64,000 bases of DNA from Corynebacterium halotolerans (lineage in GTDB: Bacteria > Actinomycetota > Actinomycetes > Mycobacteriales > Mycobacteriaceae), in NCBI RefSeq assembly GCF_001056295.1, contig NZ_JVMD01000015.1, forward strand, positions 186,001 through 250,000, read 5' to 3'. A model generated the notes under the pieces. That model did not search any database. It saw only the letters and a program-made list of their open reading frames with translations, and was not told where the DNA came from. Position 1 is the first letter of the stretch, and each line of letters starts with the position of its first letter. Position numbers and translations under genes: made by a program. Below are positions 44,345 through 52,191 of the stretch, piece after piece.

Positions 44345-45268
44345 ATGACCAACGACGACGTGCAGCGCCCGCCGAAGCTCAAGAAGAAGGCCTACGAGAA
44401 GGAGCTCAAGCGCCTGCAGGCCGAGCTCGTCGAGATGCAGCAGTGGGTCGTCGAGACCGGCGCGCGCGTCGTGGTGATCATGGAGGGCCGCGACGCGGCG
44501 GGCAAGGGCTCCGCCATCAAGCGCATCACGCAGTACCTCAATCCCCGCACCTGCCGCATCGAGGCGCTGCCGGCGCCGACGTCGCGAGAGTCGGGCCAGT
44601 GGTATTTCCAGCGTTACGTGGAGAAGCTGCCCACCGCCGGCGAGATCGTCATCTTCGACCGCTCCTGGTACAACCGCGCCGGCGTGGAGCGCGTCATGGG
44701 CTTCTGCACGTCGCAGGAGTACCGCCGTTTCCTGCATCAGGCGCCGATCTTCGAGCGCCTGCTGGTCGAGGACGGGATCATGCTGCGCAAGTACTGGTTC
44801 TCGGTGTCCGACGAGGAGCAGGTCCGCCGCTTCGAGTCTCGCCGCGAGGACCCGCTGCGCCGGTGGAAGCTGTCGCCGATGGACCTGGAGTCGATCACGC
44901 GGTGGGAGGACTACTCGCGCGCGAAGGACGAGATGTTCATCCACACCGACATCCCGTCGGCGCCGTGGTACACGGTGGAGTCGGAGGACAAGAAGCGGTC
45001 GCGCATCAACGTGATCAACCACCTCCTGTCGACCATTCCGTACGAGCACATCGAGCGCGAGATGCCGGAGATCCCGGAGCGCCCGGCGTCGGAGGCGTCC
45101 TACGAGCGCCCGCCGCGGACCGAGTTCCGGTACGTGCCGGACGTGGCCAGCAAGTTCGAGGAGGACGCGCCCAAGGCGAAGAAGTCCGCCAAGAAGGGCG
45201 GGAAGTCCGGCAAGGGAGACAAGGACGCCAAGGCCAAGTCGGAAAAGTCCAAGTCCGGCAAGAAGTAG
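44345..45268 (+). CDS. ppk2: Polyphosphate kinase 2
   Basis: A 307-residue PPK2-family enzyme that transfers phosphate between polyphosphate and nucleotides. Walker A is MEGRDAAGKGSAIKR (about 47-61), the lid/Walker B region is VIFDRSWYNRAGVERVMGF (about 110-128), and SPMDLESITRWEDYSRAKDEMF is typical of class I members. A Lys/Ser/Gly-rich tail (about 275-307) is additional. TAAACT lies 7 nt before the ATG (leaderless). The last codons and stop are part of a 30-bp tandem repeat. Confidence 0.94.
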   Translation: MTNDDVQRPPKLKKKAYEKELKRLQAELVEMQQWVVETGARVVVIMEGRDAAGKGSAIKRITQYLNPRTCRIEALPAPTSRESGQWYFQRYVEKLPTAGEIVIFDRSWYNRAGVERVMGFCTSQEYRRFLHQAPIFERLLVEDGIMLRKYWFSVSDEEQVRRFESRREDPLRRWKLSPMDLESITRWEDYSRAKDEMFIHTDIPSAPWYTVESEDKKRSRINVINHLLSTIPYEHIEREMPEIPERPASEASYERPPRTEFRYVPDVASKFEEDAPKAKKSAKKGGKSGKGDKDAKAKSEKSKSGKK

Positions 45269-45351
45269 CCCGGCCCACCGGCTGACCGGTGGAAGTAGCC
45301 CGGCCCACCGGCCAACGGGTGGAAGTAGCGGTCCCACGGGCTAACGGGTGT
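45262..45351 (+). repeat. 30-bp tandem repeat covering the ppk2 stop codon
   Basis: Three 30-bp units start GAAGTAGC at 45262, 45292 and 45322. The first contains the ppk2 terminal Lys-stop (AAGTAG). Because 30 is a multiple of three, the two later copies keep AAGTAG in the same frame, giving two spare in-frame stop codons. Confidence 0.88.
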
Positions 45352-45417
45352 AGTTTCCGCGAATCGCGGTTAACTTTCTGTGGCGGGGCACATGTGTCGT
45401 GTGCCACACTGGTCGGC

Positions 45418-46467
45418 ATGACTGATTCGGTGATCAAGGATGTTTCCGGCCGCACGGGCCGACTGACCCTCAACCGCCCCAAGGCGCTCAACTCGCTGGA
45501 CCTGGGCATGGTCCGGCAGATCAACGAGGCCCTCGACGCCTGGCGCGACGACGACGCCGTCGAGCAGGTCGTCGTGGTGTCGGAGCACCCGAAGGCCTTC
45601 TGCGCCGGCGGCGACGTGCGCCAGGTGCGCGACGCCCAGGTGGCGGGCAATTCCGCCGAGGGTGATGCGTTCTTCACCGAGGAGTACGAGATGAACGCCG
45701 CGATCGCGGAGTTCCCCAAGCCGTACGTCGCGGTCATCGACGGCATCGCCATGGGCGGCGGCCTGGGCGTGTCGCTGCACGGTTCGCACCGCGTGGTCAC
45801 CGAGCGTGCCTCCGCCGCGATGCCGGAGATGGCCATCGGTTTCCTTCCCGACGTCGGCATTTCGTGGTTCTCCCAGCACGTCGCCACCGCCTCCGGCCAC
45901 CCGGAGCCGGCGATCGCGCGTTTCCTGGGCCTGACCGGCTACCGCCTCGACGCCGCCGACCTGCTGTGGGCGGGCTGGGCGACGCACTTCGTGCCGCAGG
46001 ATTCGCTGGAGAACTTCCTGCGCGCGGTCGACGCCGACGGCATCGAGGCGGCGCTCGCCGAGTTCGCCGAGGATCCCGCCGAGGCCGGCGAGTCGAAGCT
46101 CGCGGCGTTCGCGCCGTGCGCCCGCCAGGTCTTCGGCTTTGACACGTGGCGCGAGATCGAAAACGCCCTCGACGGCGGCAAGTGCTCCGGCGAGGAGCGC
46201 CGCGTGATCAACGACCTGCTGCGCTCGGCCGCCCCGACGTCGCTGGTCGCCGGAGCCGAGCTTTACGCCGCCAACGCGGCCGAGGGCGTCGATCTGCGCG
46301 CGGGCCTGCGCAACGAGTACAACATCGGCCGCATCCTGCGCCACGACCCGAACTTCGCCGAGGGCGTCCGCGCCGTGCTGGTGGACAAGGACCGCAATGC
46401 GCAGTGGCAGCCGAAGACCACCGGCGAGGTCGATCCGACCCCGTACCGCCGGGCGGTGGGCCAGTAG
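45418..46467 (+). CDS. Enoyl-CoA hydratase/isomerase family, 3-hydroxyisobutyryl-CoA hydrolase-like
   Basis: A 349-residue crotonase-fold protein. GRLTLNRPKALNSLDLGMV at the start, FCAGGDVRQV (oxyanion loop, about 62) and GIAMGGGLGVSLHGSHRV (about 110) place it with the longer HIBYL-CoA hydrolases of valine breakdown. The Glu in PEMAIGFLPDVG and the downstream HFVP motif fit that group, as does the length. The ATG is 7 nt after CACACT, a weak -10 at the leaderless spacing. Function at the level of substrate is likely, not certain. Confidence 0.85.
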   Translation: MTDSVIKDVSGRTGRLTLNRPKALNSLDLGMVRQINEALDAWRDDDAVEQVVVVSEHPKAFCAGGDVRQVRDAQVAGNSAEGDAFFTEEYEMNAAIAEFPKPYVAVIDGIAMGGGLGVSLHGSHRVVTERASAAMPEMAIGFLPDVGISWFSQHVATASGHPEPAIARFLGLTGYRLDAADLLWAGWATHFVPQDSLENFLRAVDADGIEAALAEFAEDPAEAGESKLAAFAPCARQVFGFDTWREIENALDGGKCSGEERRVINDLLRSAAPTSLVAGAELYAANAAEGVDLRAGLRNEYNIGRILRHDPNFAEGVRAVLVDKDRNAQWQPKTTGEVDPTPYRRAVGQ

Positions 46468-46488
46468 CCCCGAAGTAGCCTGGAGGGC

Positions 46489-47301
46489 ATGCCCGAAGGT
46501 CATGTCATCCATCGTCTCGCGCGTGATCTGAACGCGCGGTTCGCGGGCCGGCCGCTGTCGGTGACCAGCCCGCAGGGGAGGTTCGCGGCGGAGGCGTCGC
46601 TTCTCGACGGCCATGAGCTCGCCCACGCCGAAGCCTGGGGCAAGCACCTGTTCGTCGAGTTCGACGTGCCGCGGCCCGACGCCATCGTGCACATTCACCT
46701 GGGGCTGATCGGGCACCTGAGGTTCGAGGGCCCCGACGACGTCGGCGGCCAGGTGCGCCTGCACGTCTCCAACGGAGAGGAGTCGGCGAATCTCCGGGGC
46801 CCGCAGTGGTGCCGCCTGGTGACCGACGAAGTCCGGGCGGCGGCGATCGGCAAGGTGGGGGAGGATCCGCTGCGCGCCGACGCCGACCCGGGTGCGATCG
46901 TCGGCCGCGTGCGCCGGTCGCGCCGGCCCATCGGCGCGCTGCTGGTCGACCAGAAGCTCTACGCCGGGGTGGGCAGCATCTACCGCACCGAAACCCTGTT
47001 CCGCCTGGGCATCCACCCCCTGACGCCCGGCGCCGAGCTGAAACCGGCGACGCTCGACGCCATGTGGGTCGATCTGCGCGAACTGATGGAGGACGGCGTG
47101 CGCGTCGGGCGCATCGACACCGTTCGCCCGGAGCACACCCCGGAGGCCATGGGCCGCGAGCCCCGCGAGGACGACCACGGCGGCGAAGTGTACGTCTACC
47201 GCCGCACGGGCCAGCCATGCCACGTCTGCGGCACCCCGGTGGCGGAGACGCAGATCGAGGGGCGGCGGGTTTTCTACTGCCCGTCGTGCCAGGCGTCGTA
47301 A
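46489..47301 (+). CDS. nei: Fpg/Nei-family DNA glycosylase (endonuclease VIII-like)
   Basis: A 270-residue base-excision repair enzyme. The mature N-terminus MPEGHVIHR provides the catalytic Pro and Glu. LLVDQKLYAGVGSIYRTE is the helix-two-turn-helix region (about 150-168). A C-terminal zinc finger CHVCG...FYCPSCQ (about 245-268) completes the fold. The PEGH start resembles Nei rather than Fpg (PELPE). TAGCCT is 7 nt before the ATG. The stop codon TAA lies inside a copy of the CGTCGYNAAGC motif. Confidence 0.9.
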   Translation: MPEGHVIHRLARDLNARFAGRPLSVTSPQGRFAAEASLLDGHELAHAEAWGKHLFVEFDVPRPDAIVHIHLGLIGHLRFEGPDDVGGQVRLHVSNGEESANLRGPQWCRLVTDEVRAAAIGKVGEDPLRADADPGAIVGRVRRSRRPIGALLVDQKLYAGVGSIYRTETLFRLGIHPLTPGAELKPATLDAMWVDLRELMEDGVRVGRIDTVRPEHTPEAMGREPREDDHGGEVYVYRRTGQPCHVCGTPVAETQIEGRRVFYCPSCQAS

Positions 47302-47325
47302 AGCCCGCGTTCGAGCCATGCGCGA

Positions 47326-48405
47326 TCAGCGGTGCCGGCCTCCGGGCTGGGCGAAGTCGTCGGCGATCATGGCGGCCAGTTCGCGGTAGGCCAGGCGCGT
47401 GGCGGGGCGCAGCAGGTCGATGTCGATGTCCGCGCCGCGCGCTATGTGCGGGTCGTGCGGGATCACCTGCACGGCCCGGCAGCGCTGCCCGAACAGGTCG
47501 CGAAGGGAGTCCGCGTCGGCGCCGACGTCGGTGAGCTGGTTGACCACCACGACCGTCGACGACACCAGATCCGCCCAGCCGTGCGCGGACAGCCAATCGA
47601 GCGTCGCCCACGCCGACCGCGCGCCGTCGAGCGCGGGCGTGGCCACCAGGACCAGGCAATTCGCGTGCGCGAGGATCGCCCCGACGGTGTCGTGGACGAT
47701 GCCGGTTCCGCAGTCGGTCAGCAGGATGTTGTAGTGCCTGCGCAGGATGCCCAGGGCGCGGTCGTAGTCGGCGGCCGAAAACGCTTCGCTTATCGACGGG
47801 TCCCGTTCGCTGCCCAGGATCTCCAGCCGCGAGGGAGCCTGCGTGGTGTACGAGCGCACTTCGGCGTAGCGGTCGGTCGACGGGGCGCGGAGGAGGTCGC
47901 GCACCGTGGCGGGGTTCGGATCGGCCACCCGGTGGGCGAGGGTGCCGAAGTCGGGGTTGGCGTCGATGGCGATGATCCGGTCCCCGCGAAGCGATGCGAA
48001 CGTCGCGCCGAGCCCGATGGTCGTGGAGGTCTTGCCGACGCGGCCCTTCACGCTGAGCACCGCCACGCGGTAATCGCCGATGACGGGGCGGCGGATGCGT
48101 TCGAGGAGCTCGCGCTCGTCGCGTTCGGCGGGCGACTCGCCGGGGTTGAGCCGACCTCCCGACGCCCGGTGCACCGCCGCGCGCCAGCCCCGGCCGGGTC
48201 GGGGCCGTTCGGCGACGAGGCCCGCGATGTCCCCGACGGTCAAGGGCCTGCCGTCGAAGTCGGGTGCGTCGTCGCGCGCGCTTTCCCGCGGGCCCTCCTG
48301 CGCCTGCCGCGATGGTCGCCGGGTGGGCAGCGCATGCGTGCGCACGGTCGGGTCGAAGATGATCTGCTGAGACGGCGCCGACGCGCCGAATGAGTCCCCC
48401 CTCAT
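47326..48405 (-). CDS. MinD/ParA-like ATPase
   Basis: A 359-residue protein. An N-terminal disordered region (about 1-105) is followed by a deviant Walker ATPase: VAVLSVKGRVGKTSTTIGLG (about 118, signature Lys plus P-loop), IIAIDANPDFGTLAHRV (about 147), LLTDCGTGIVHDTV (about 215) and VVVVNQLTD. This layout is found in actinobacterial chromosome-partition-like and type VII secretion-associated ATPases. No ESX genes are visible nearby. The start was placed at 48405 because TAGCTT lies 7 nt upstream. Confidence 0.83.
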   Translation of the reverse strand: MRGDSFGASAPSQQIIFDPTVRTHALPTRRPSRQAQEGPRESARDDAPDFDGRPLTVGDIAGLVAERPRPGRGWRAAVHRASGGRLNPGESPAERDERELLERIRRPVIGDYRVAVLSVKGRVGKTSTTIGLGATFASLRGDRIIAIDANPDFGTLAHRVADPNPATVRDLLRAPSTDRYAEVRSYTTQAPSRLEILGSERDPSISEAFSAADYDRALGILRRHYNILLTDCGTGIVHDTVGAILAHANCLVLVATPALDGARSAWATLDWLSAHGWADLVSSTVVVVNQLTDVGADADSLRDLFGQRCRAVQVIPHDPHIARGADIDIDLLRPATRLAYRELAAMIADDFAQPGGRHR

Positions 48406-48435
48406 GCCCGGCAAGCTACCCCAGGCCCCGGTTGT

Positions 48436-48521
48436 GCGCGACCGCAGTGCTCAGTCGCGCGCGACCGCAGTGCTCTGCCGCGCGCGACAGGTTGGCTCAG
48501 TGGCGCGCGACCGCAGTGCTC
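48436..48521. repeat. 23-bp tandem repeat, four units (one degenerate)
   Basis: GCGCGACCGCAGTGCTC starts at 48436, 48459 and 48505; a decayed copy sits at 48482, so the period is 23 bp. It fills the gap between the ParA-like gene's upstream side and the YwiC gene stop. Confidence 0.82.
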
Positions 48522-48533
48522 GCCTGAGCCCCG

Positions 48534-49304
48534 TCAGAGCAGGGCGACGATGACGACCAGCACGGTGTTGGCGGCATCGAGCAGCCCCACGGTCTTGGGC
48601 TGCCACGGGCGTTCGCGCCGGGCGCCGGTGACGGGCATGAGCACAGCCCGCGCGAGCAGCACGGCCGCCACGGCGATGGCGAGCGGGTGCACGGGGTCGC
48701 CGTCGGTGATCCGCACCGCCGCGACGGCGGCCACCAAAACCGCCGCGTGATAGGCGACGGACCCGATGAACCAGGGCTTCGACCCGCGCTCGCGGATGAG
48801 CGTCTTGACGTACGGCACGGTGCCCGCGAAGAACGCCAGGTACACGCCGAACGCCGCCCATGCCCGGGCGTCGAGGCCCCCGCCCGCCCACGCGGCGACC
48901 GGCAGGATCAGGCACGCCGCGATGACGGTGGACAATCCCGACAGCAGGGATCGCGGGCGGCGTTTCCATGCCTCGTAGACGGCCACCGCCACCAGCGGGG
49001 CGAACGCCGGAACCCACGTGAGCAGCCGCCAGTCGAACAGCAGCGTCGTCAAGCCCGCCGCCGCGGTGAGCGACCCGTAGACCAGCACCGGCGGCCGGTT
49101 GCGGTCGCGGAAGCGCGACCGGATCCACACGCTGCCCGCGAAGAACGTGAAATAGCCCAGCCACCAGGTCAGCAGCAGGGGAATCGCGGTCCATGACGGC
49201 GCGAGGATCACGCCGGTGACCGCGGGGACGGTGACCATGAACCAGGCGCCGTGCTGATCGGGCACCCAGCCCGGTGCGCGGCGGCGTGTGCGGGGTTTGG
49301 CCAT
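48534..49304 (-). CDS. YwiC-like integral membrane protein
   Basis: A 256-residue membrane protein of the YwiC-like family. The N-terminus WVPDQHGAWFMVTVPAVTGVIL is the family signature, followed by about seven hydrophobic segments and the loop RERGSKPWFIGSVAYHAAVL. In Bacillus the gene sits by nitrate-respiration regulators, but the function is unknown. A TAGGCT box 7 nt before the ATG indicates a leaderless transcript. Confidence 0.82.
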   Translation of the reverse strand: MAKPRTRRRAPGWVPDQHGAWFMVTVPAVTGVILAPSWTAIPLLLTWWLGYFTFFAGSVWIRSRFRDRNRPPVLVYGSLTAAAGLTTLLFDWRLLTWVPAFAPLVAVAVYEAWKRRPRSLLSGLSTVIAACLILPVAAWAGGGLDARAWAAFGVYLAFFAGTVPYVKTLIRERGSKPWFIGSVAYHAAVLVAAVAAVRITDGDPVHPLAIAVAAVLLARAVLMPVTGARRERPWQPKTVGLLDAANTVLVVIVALL

Positions 49305-49403
49305 GCCCCACAGCCTACTAATGCGAATGGTAAATGGGCATTAAAGTGAGTTTTTCCACCCATTCGGGGACCGCCGCCGCGCATCGCTGCTAACGTCGTC
49401 GGC

Positions 49404-49556
49404 ACAAGTTCTCAGGGCGGGGTGGAATTCCCCACCGGCGGTGACGCTGGGCCATGCGTGGCCCGGACGAGTCCGCGAGCGCTCCCGCGAGGGAGGTCAG
49501 CAGATCCGGTTGGAACCCGGAACCGACGGTCATAGTCCGGATGGGAGAGAAGGAGA
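49404..49556 (+). promoter_or_regulatory. FMN riboswitch (RFN element)
   Basis: The conserved RFN opening (AGTTCTCAGGGCGGGGTGGA), the CCCCACCGGCGGT helix, the GAGGTCAGCAGATCCGGTT core and the closing CCGGATGGGAGAGAAGGA are all present. The distal stem is GC-rich. The last purine run (GAGAGAAGGAG) is also the ribosome site of the next gene, so FMN binding probably blocks translation. A TAACGT -10 box lies at 49391-49396. Confidence 0.94.
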
Positions 49557-49562
49557 TTCACC

Positions 49563-50327
49563 GTGGATTCCGTCATGTCCGCGCTCGCCGGTTTTCTGAC
49601 CGCGCAGCTGACCATCGGGGGCGTGCCCATTTTGGTGCGCGAGGTCGTAGGCAACGTATTCGGGCTGGGTTCGGCCTATTTCGGCATGCGCCGCCTCGTC
49701 TGGGCCTGGCCGGTGGGCATCGCCGGCAACATCCTGCTGTTCACCGTGTTCCTCGGCGGCGTTTTCCACACGCCGCAGGACCTCGACCTTTACGGCCAGG
49801 CCGGCCGCCAGGTGATGTTCCTGGTGGTCAGCGTCTACGGCTGGTGGCGGTGGGCGCAGACGCGCCGGGCCGCGGCGGGCGGGGAGGCCTCGCTTTCCGA
49901 CGCCGCCGTGGTGCCCCGATGGGCGTCCGCGCGTGAGCGGATGGCCATGCTCGCCATCGCCGTGGGCGGCACCGTGGTGTGCGCGAAGATCTTCGGCGCC
50001 CTGGGGTCGTGGGGCCCGTGGGCGGATGCGTGGATCTTCGTCGGGTCGATGCTGGCCACGTGGGGGATGGCGAAGGGCTGGACCGAGTTCTGGCTCATCT
50101 GGATCGCCGTCGACGTCGTCGGCGTGCCGCTGCTGTTCCTCGGCGGCTACTACCCGTCGGCGGCGCTGTACCTGTTCTACGCGGGCTTCGTCACCTGGGG
50201 TTTCGTCACCTGGCTGCGGGTCCAGCGCCGCGTCGGGCGGCGTCAGGAACGCACGGCGGCGGCTTCGTCCAGCAGCCTGTCCAACGTGACGACGACGCCC
50301 GAGTCCGTGTTCGACGGCGCCAGGTAG
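49563..50327 (+). CDS. ribM: Riboflavin transporter, PnuC family (RibM/PnuX)
   Basis: A 254-residue PnuC-fold importer. About seven hydrophobic segments with VVSVYGWWRWAQ (first repeat) and a family-typical GMAKGWTEFWLIWIAVDVVGVPL (second repeat). The FMN riboswitch directly upstream marks it as the riboflavin importer described in C. glutamicum, not an NMN transporter. The last about 28 residues (after RRVGRRQERTAAASSSS) have no family counterpart and lie antisense to the HAD gene, an 85-nt convergent overlap. Confidence 0.9.
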   Translation: MDSVMSALAGFLTAQLTIGGVPILVREVVGNVFGLGSAYFGMRRLVWAWPVGIAGNILLFTVFLGGVFHTPQDLDLYGQAGRQVMFLVVSVYGWWRWAQTRRAAAGGEASLSDAAVVPRWASARERMAMLAIAVGGTVVCAKIFGALGSWGPWADAWIFVGSMLATWGMAKGWTEFWLIWIAVDVVGVPLLFLGGYYPSAALYLFYAGFVTWGFVTWLRVQRRVGRRQERTAAASSSSLSNVTTTPESVFDGAR

Positions 50328-51148
50328 TTCGATGCGGCCTTGATGTCCTCGTGGGCGTTGGCCATGGCGAAGGACATCTCGCCGGCGGCCATCATCTGCA
50401 GGTCGTTGAGGAAGTCGCCGAAGACGGCGGTCTGCGCCGGCGTGACGCCGAGGCGCTCCTGGAGCTCCGCGACCGCGTGGCCCTTGTGCCGGCCGGGGAC
50501 CATCATGTCCACCCAGCACTGGCCCGACACCGCGACTTCGAGGCGGTCGCCGACCACGCGCTTCATCAGCGGCGCGGCGTCGACCTCGGAGCCGCGCGCG
50601 TCGTAGACGGCGAGCTTGATCGCGCCGTCGTTGACCTCGTGCAGGTCGTCGACGACGGCCCGCGAGTGGTAGTACTTCGCGGCCTCGTCGTTGAAGCCCG
50701 GCTGGTCGATCTCCACGTAGGCGACCTCCGGGTGGCAGACGATCAGGCCCATCGGGCGGCCCTCGGCGCGGGCGGCGCGCACGGCGTCGATGACCTCGTC
50801 GACGATGGTCGGGTCCATGCCGTCGGCGGCCGACAACTCCCCGTCGCGGACCACGACGTTGCCGTTCTCCGCGATGAAGGAATCGACGGTCGCGCCGGAT
50901 TCGGTGCGGACGCCGCCGAACATGTCGCGCAGCGTGGCGTACTGCCGGCCGGATGCCGGGGCGAACGTGATGCCGCCGGCCTTGAGCCGGTCGAGGATCC
51001 GCGGCAGATCGGCGGGCAGGTTGCCGTCGCCGTCGAGAAGCGTGCCGTCCATGTCCACGACCACCAGGCGCAGATCCGCCGGGGCTGCGGGGAAGTCGGA
51101 GGGCCGGGGATGCCGGGTGGAATCGGGGCGAGTGGGTGTTTCGCGCAT
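50243..51148 (-). CDS. Cof-type HAD-superfamily phosphatase
   Basis: A 301-residue HAD hydrolase. Motif I VVDMDGTLLDGDG (about 30), motif II in FAPASGRQYATL (about 63), a C2-cap of about 110 residues, motif III Lys in GRHKGHAVAEL and motif IV FGDFLNDLQMM (about 241). Cof-type enzymes hydrolyse sugar phosphates, pyridoxal phosphate or FMN; the neighbouring FMN-controlled ribM is suggestive for FMN but unproven. TAGTGT is 7 nt before the ATG at 51148, which decided the start. Confidence 0.87.
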   Translation of the reverse strand: MRETPTRPDSTRHPRPSDFPAAPADLRLVVVDMDGTLLDGDGNLPADLPRILDRLKAGGITFAPASGRQYATLRDMFGGVRTESGATVDSFIAENGNVVVRDGELSAADGMDPTIVDEVIDAVRAARAEGRPMGLIVCHPEVAYVEIDQPGFNDEAAKYYHSRAVVDDLHEVNDGAIKLAVYDARGSEVDAAPLMKRVVGDRLEVAVSGQCWVDMMVPGRHKGHAVAELQERLGVTPAQTAVFGDFLNDLQMMAAGEMSFAMANAHEDIKAASNYLAPSNTDSGVVVTLDRLLDEAAAVRS

Positions 51149-51268
51149 GACCGCGACACTAGTCCCCGAACCGTATCGGGCATAAGCGGGCATCGGCGGC
51201 GGAGGTCGTGTCCGGTGCCTGCCCGGAGTTCCCCCCCGATCGCTCGCGCGCCTATCTCTCCTGCGGCG

Positions 51269-51961
51269 CTAGTCCTCTGGCAGCGGCGGCTCATGGCGCA
51301 GGTCGCGGGCCTCGGCGCGGCGCACCTCGCGGGGCTCGTCCTCCCGCTTGCGGCCCGGGCGGTTCAGCGGCCACGAGCTCAGGCCCGGCAGCTTTTCCAG
51401 GGCCTCGCGGCCGGCGTCGAGCGACCGGCGCAGCACCTCTCCGCCGACGTCGCGCGTGCGGTCGAAGGCGTCGGTGGCCAGATGCTCGGCCTTGCGCAGC
51501 AGCTCCTCGCGCTTCTCCTCGCGGCGGCGCTTCAACTCCGCCGCATCGGACTGGCGGTCCCTCTCGCGGGCGAAGGCCTCCGCGTCGCGGGCCTCGGCGT
51601 CGGAAAGCCGCTTGGACGCGGCGGCCGCGGCGTCCCAGCTTTCCTCCAGGCTCTCGGCGAGGTGGAGCATCGCGTCGATGCGGCGCTCCATGTCGCGCAT
51701 CTTCTCGCGGTACCCCGCCTGGATGTCGTAGCGGCGCAGCAGGCGGCGGGCGCGGGCGGCGTCGTCGCGCCACGACGCGATGGGGCCCTCGACGATGGAA
51801 TCGTCCGCGATGAAACGGTGCTCCCACGGGTCGACGTCGGGCGACGACAAATTCGAGCGCAGGCGCTCATCGCGATCCAGCACCTCCTGCACCAGCAGGC
51901 GTGCGCGCTCCTCGGCGTGGGAGGCGCGGGCGGAACGGGAATTGTCGGATCGGAAAGTCAC
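51269..51961 (-). CDS. Charged coiled-coil protein of unknown function
   Basis: A 230-residue soluble protein rich in Arg, Glu and Ala. Heptad-like stretches span about residues 80-185 (ERRIDAMLHLAESLEESW; AFARERDRQSDAAELKRRR). The N-terminal part (LLVQEVLDRDERLRSNLSSPDVDPWEHRF) looks globular and conserved. No family recognised. The start was placed at GTG 51961 because TAGGAT lies exactly 7 nt upstream; an ATG nine nt earlier would overlap the -10 box. Confidence 0.68.
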   Translation of the reverse strand: MTFRSDNSRSARASHAEERARLLVQEVLDRDERLRSNLSSPDVDPWEHRFIADDSIVEGPIASWRDDAARARRLLRRYDIQAGYREKMRDMERRIDAMLHLAESLEESWDAAAAASKRLSDAEARDAEAFARERDRQSDAAELKRRREEKREELLRKAEHLATDAFDRTRDVGGEVLRRSLDAGREALEKLPGLSSWPLNRPGRKREDEPREVRRAEARDLRHEPPLPED

Positions 51962-52059
51962 GCGGCCCATCCTACGGACGGGCGCGGACAACGTGGGCCG
52001 ATCGGGTGGGGCGCGGTTCGGTGGCGCCGCATGCCCGCTCCGCCGCCTCACGCAGCTAA

Positions 52060-52119
52060 CCCACCCCGAATGCGCAGACCCACCCGTTACAGTGGGTGGG
52101 GCTGCGCATTCGGGGTGGG
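52060..52119. repeat. 60-bp palindromic element, copy C
   Basis: Left arm 52060-52086 is identical to copy B. The right arm (52093-52119) has two changes, one of which keeps a G-U pair. The loop is TTACAG. It lies downstream of the aldehyde dehydrogenase stop. Confidence 0.9.
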
Positions 52120-52191
52120 TTGGCGGGAAGTGGGGTGGGAGGCAGACCCCGCCGGGCGCTGCCGCCGGACCAGCCTCGCCGGGAGCTGCGC

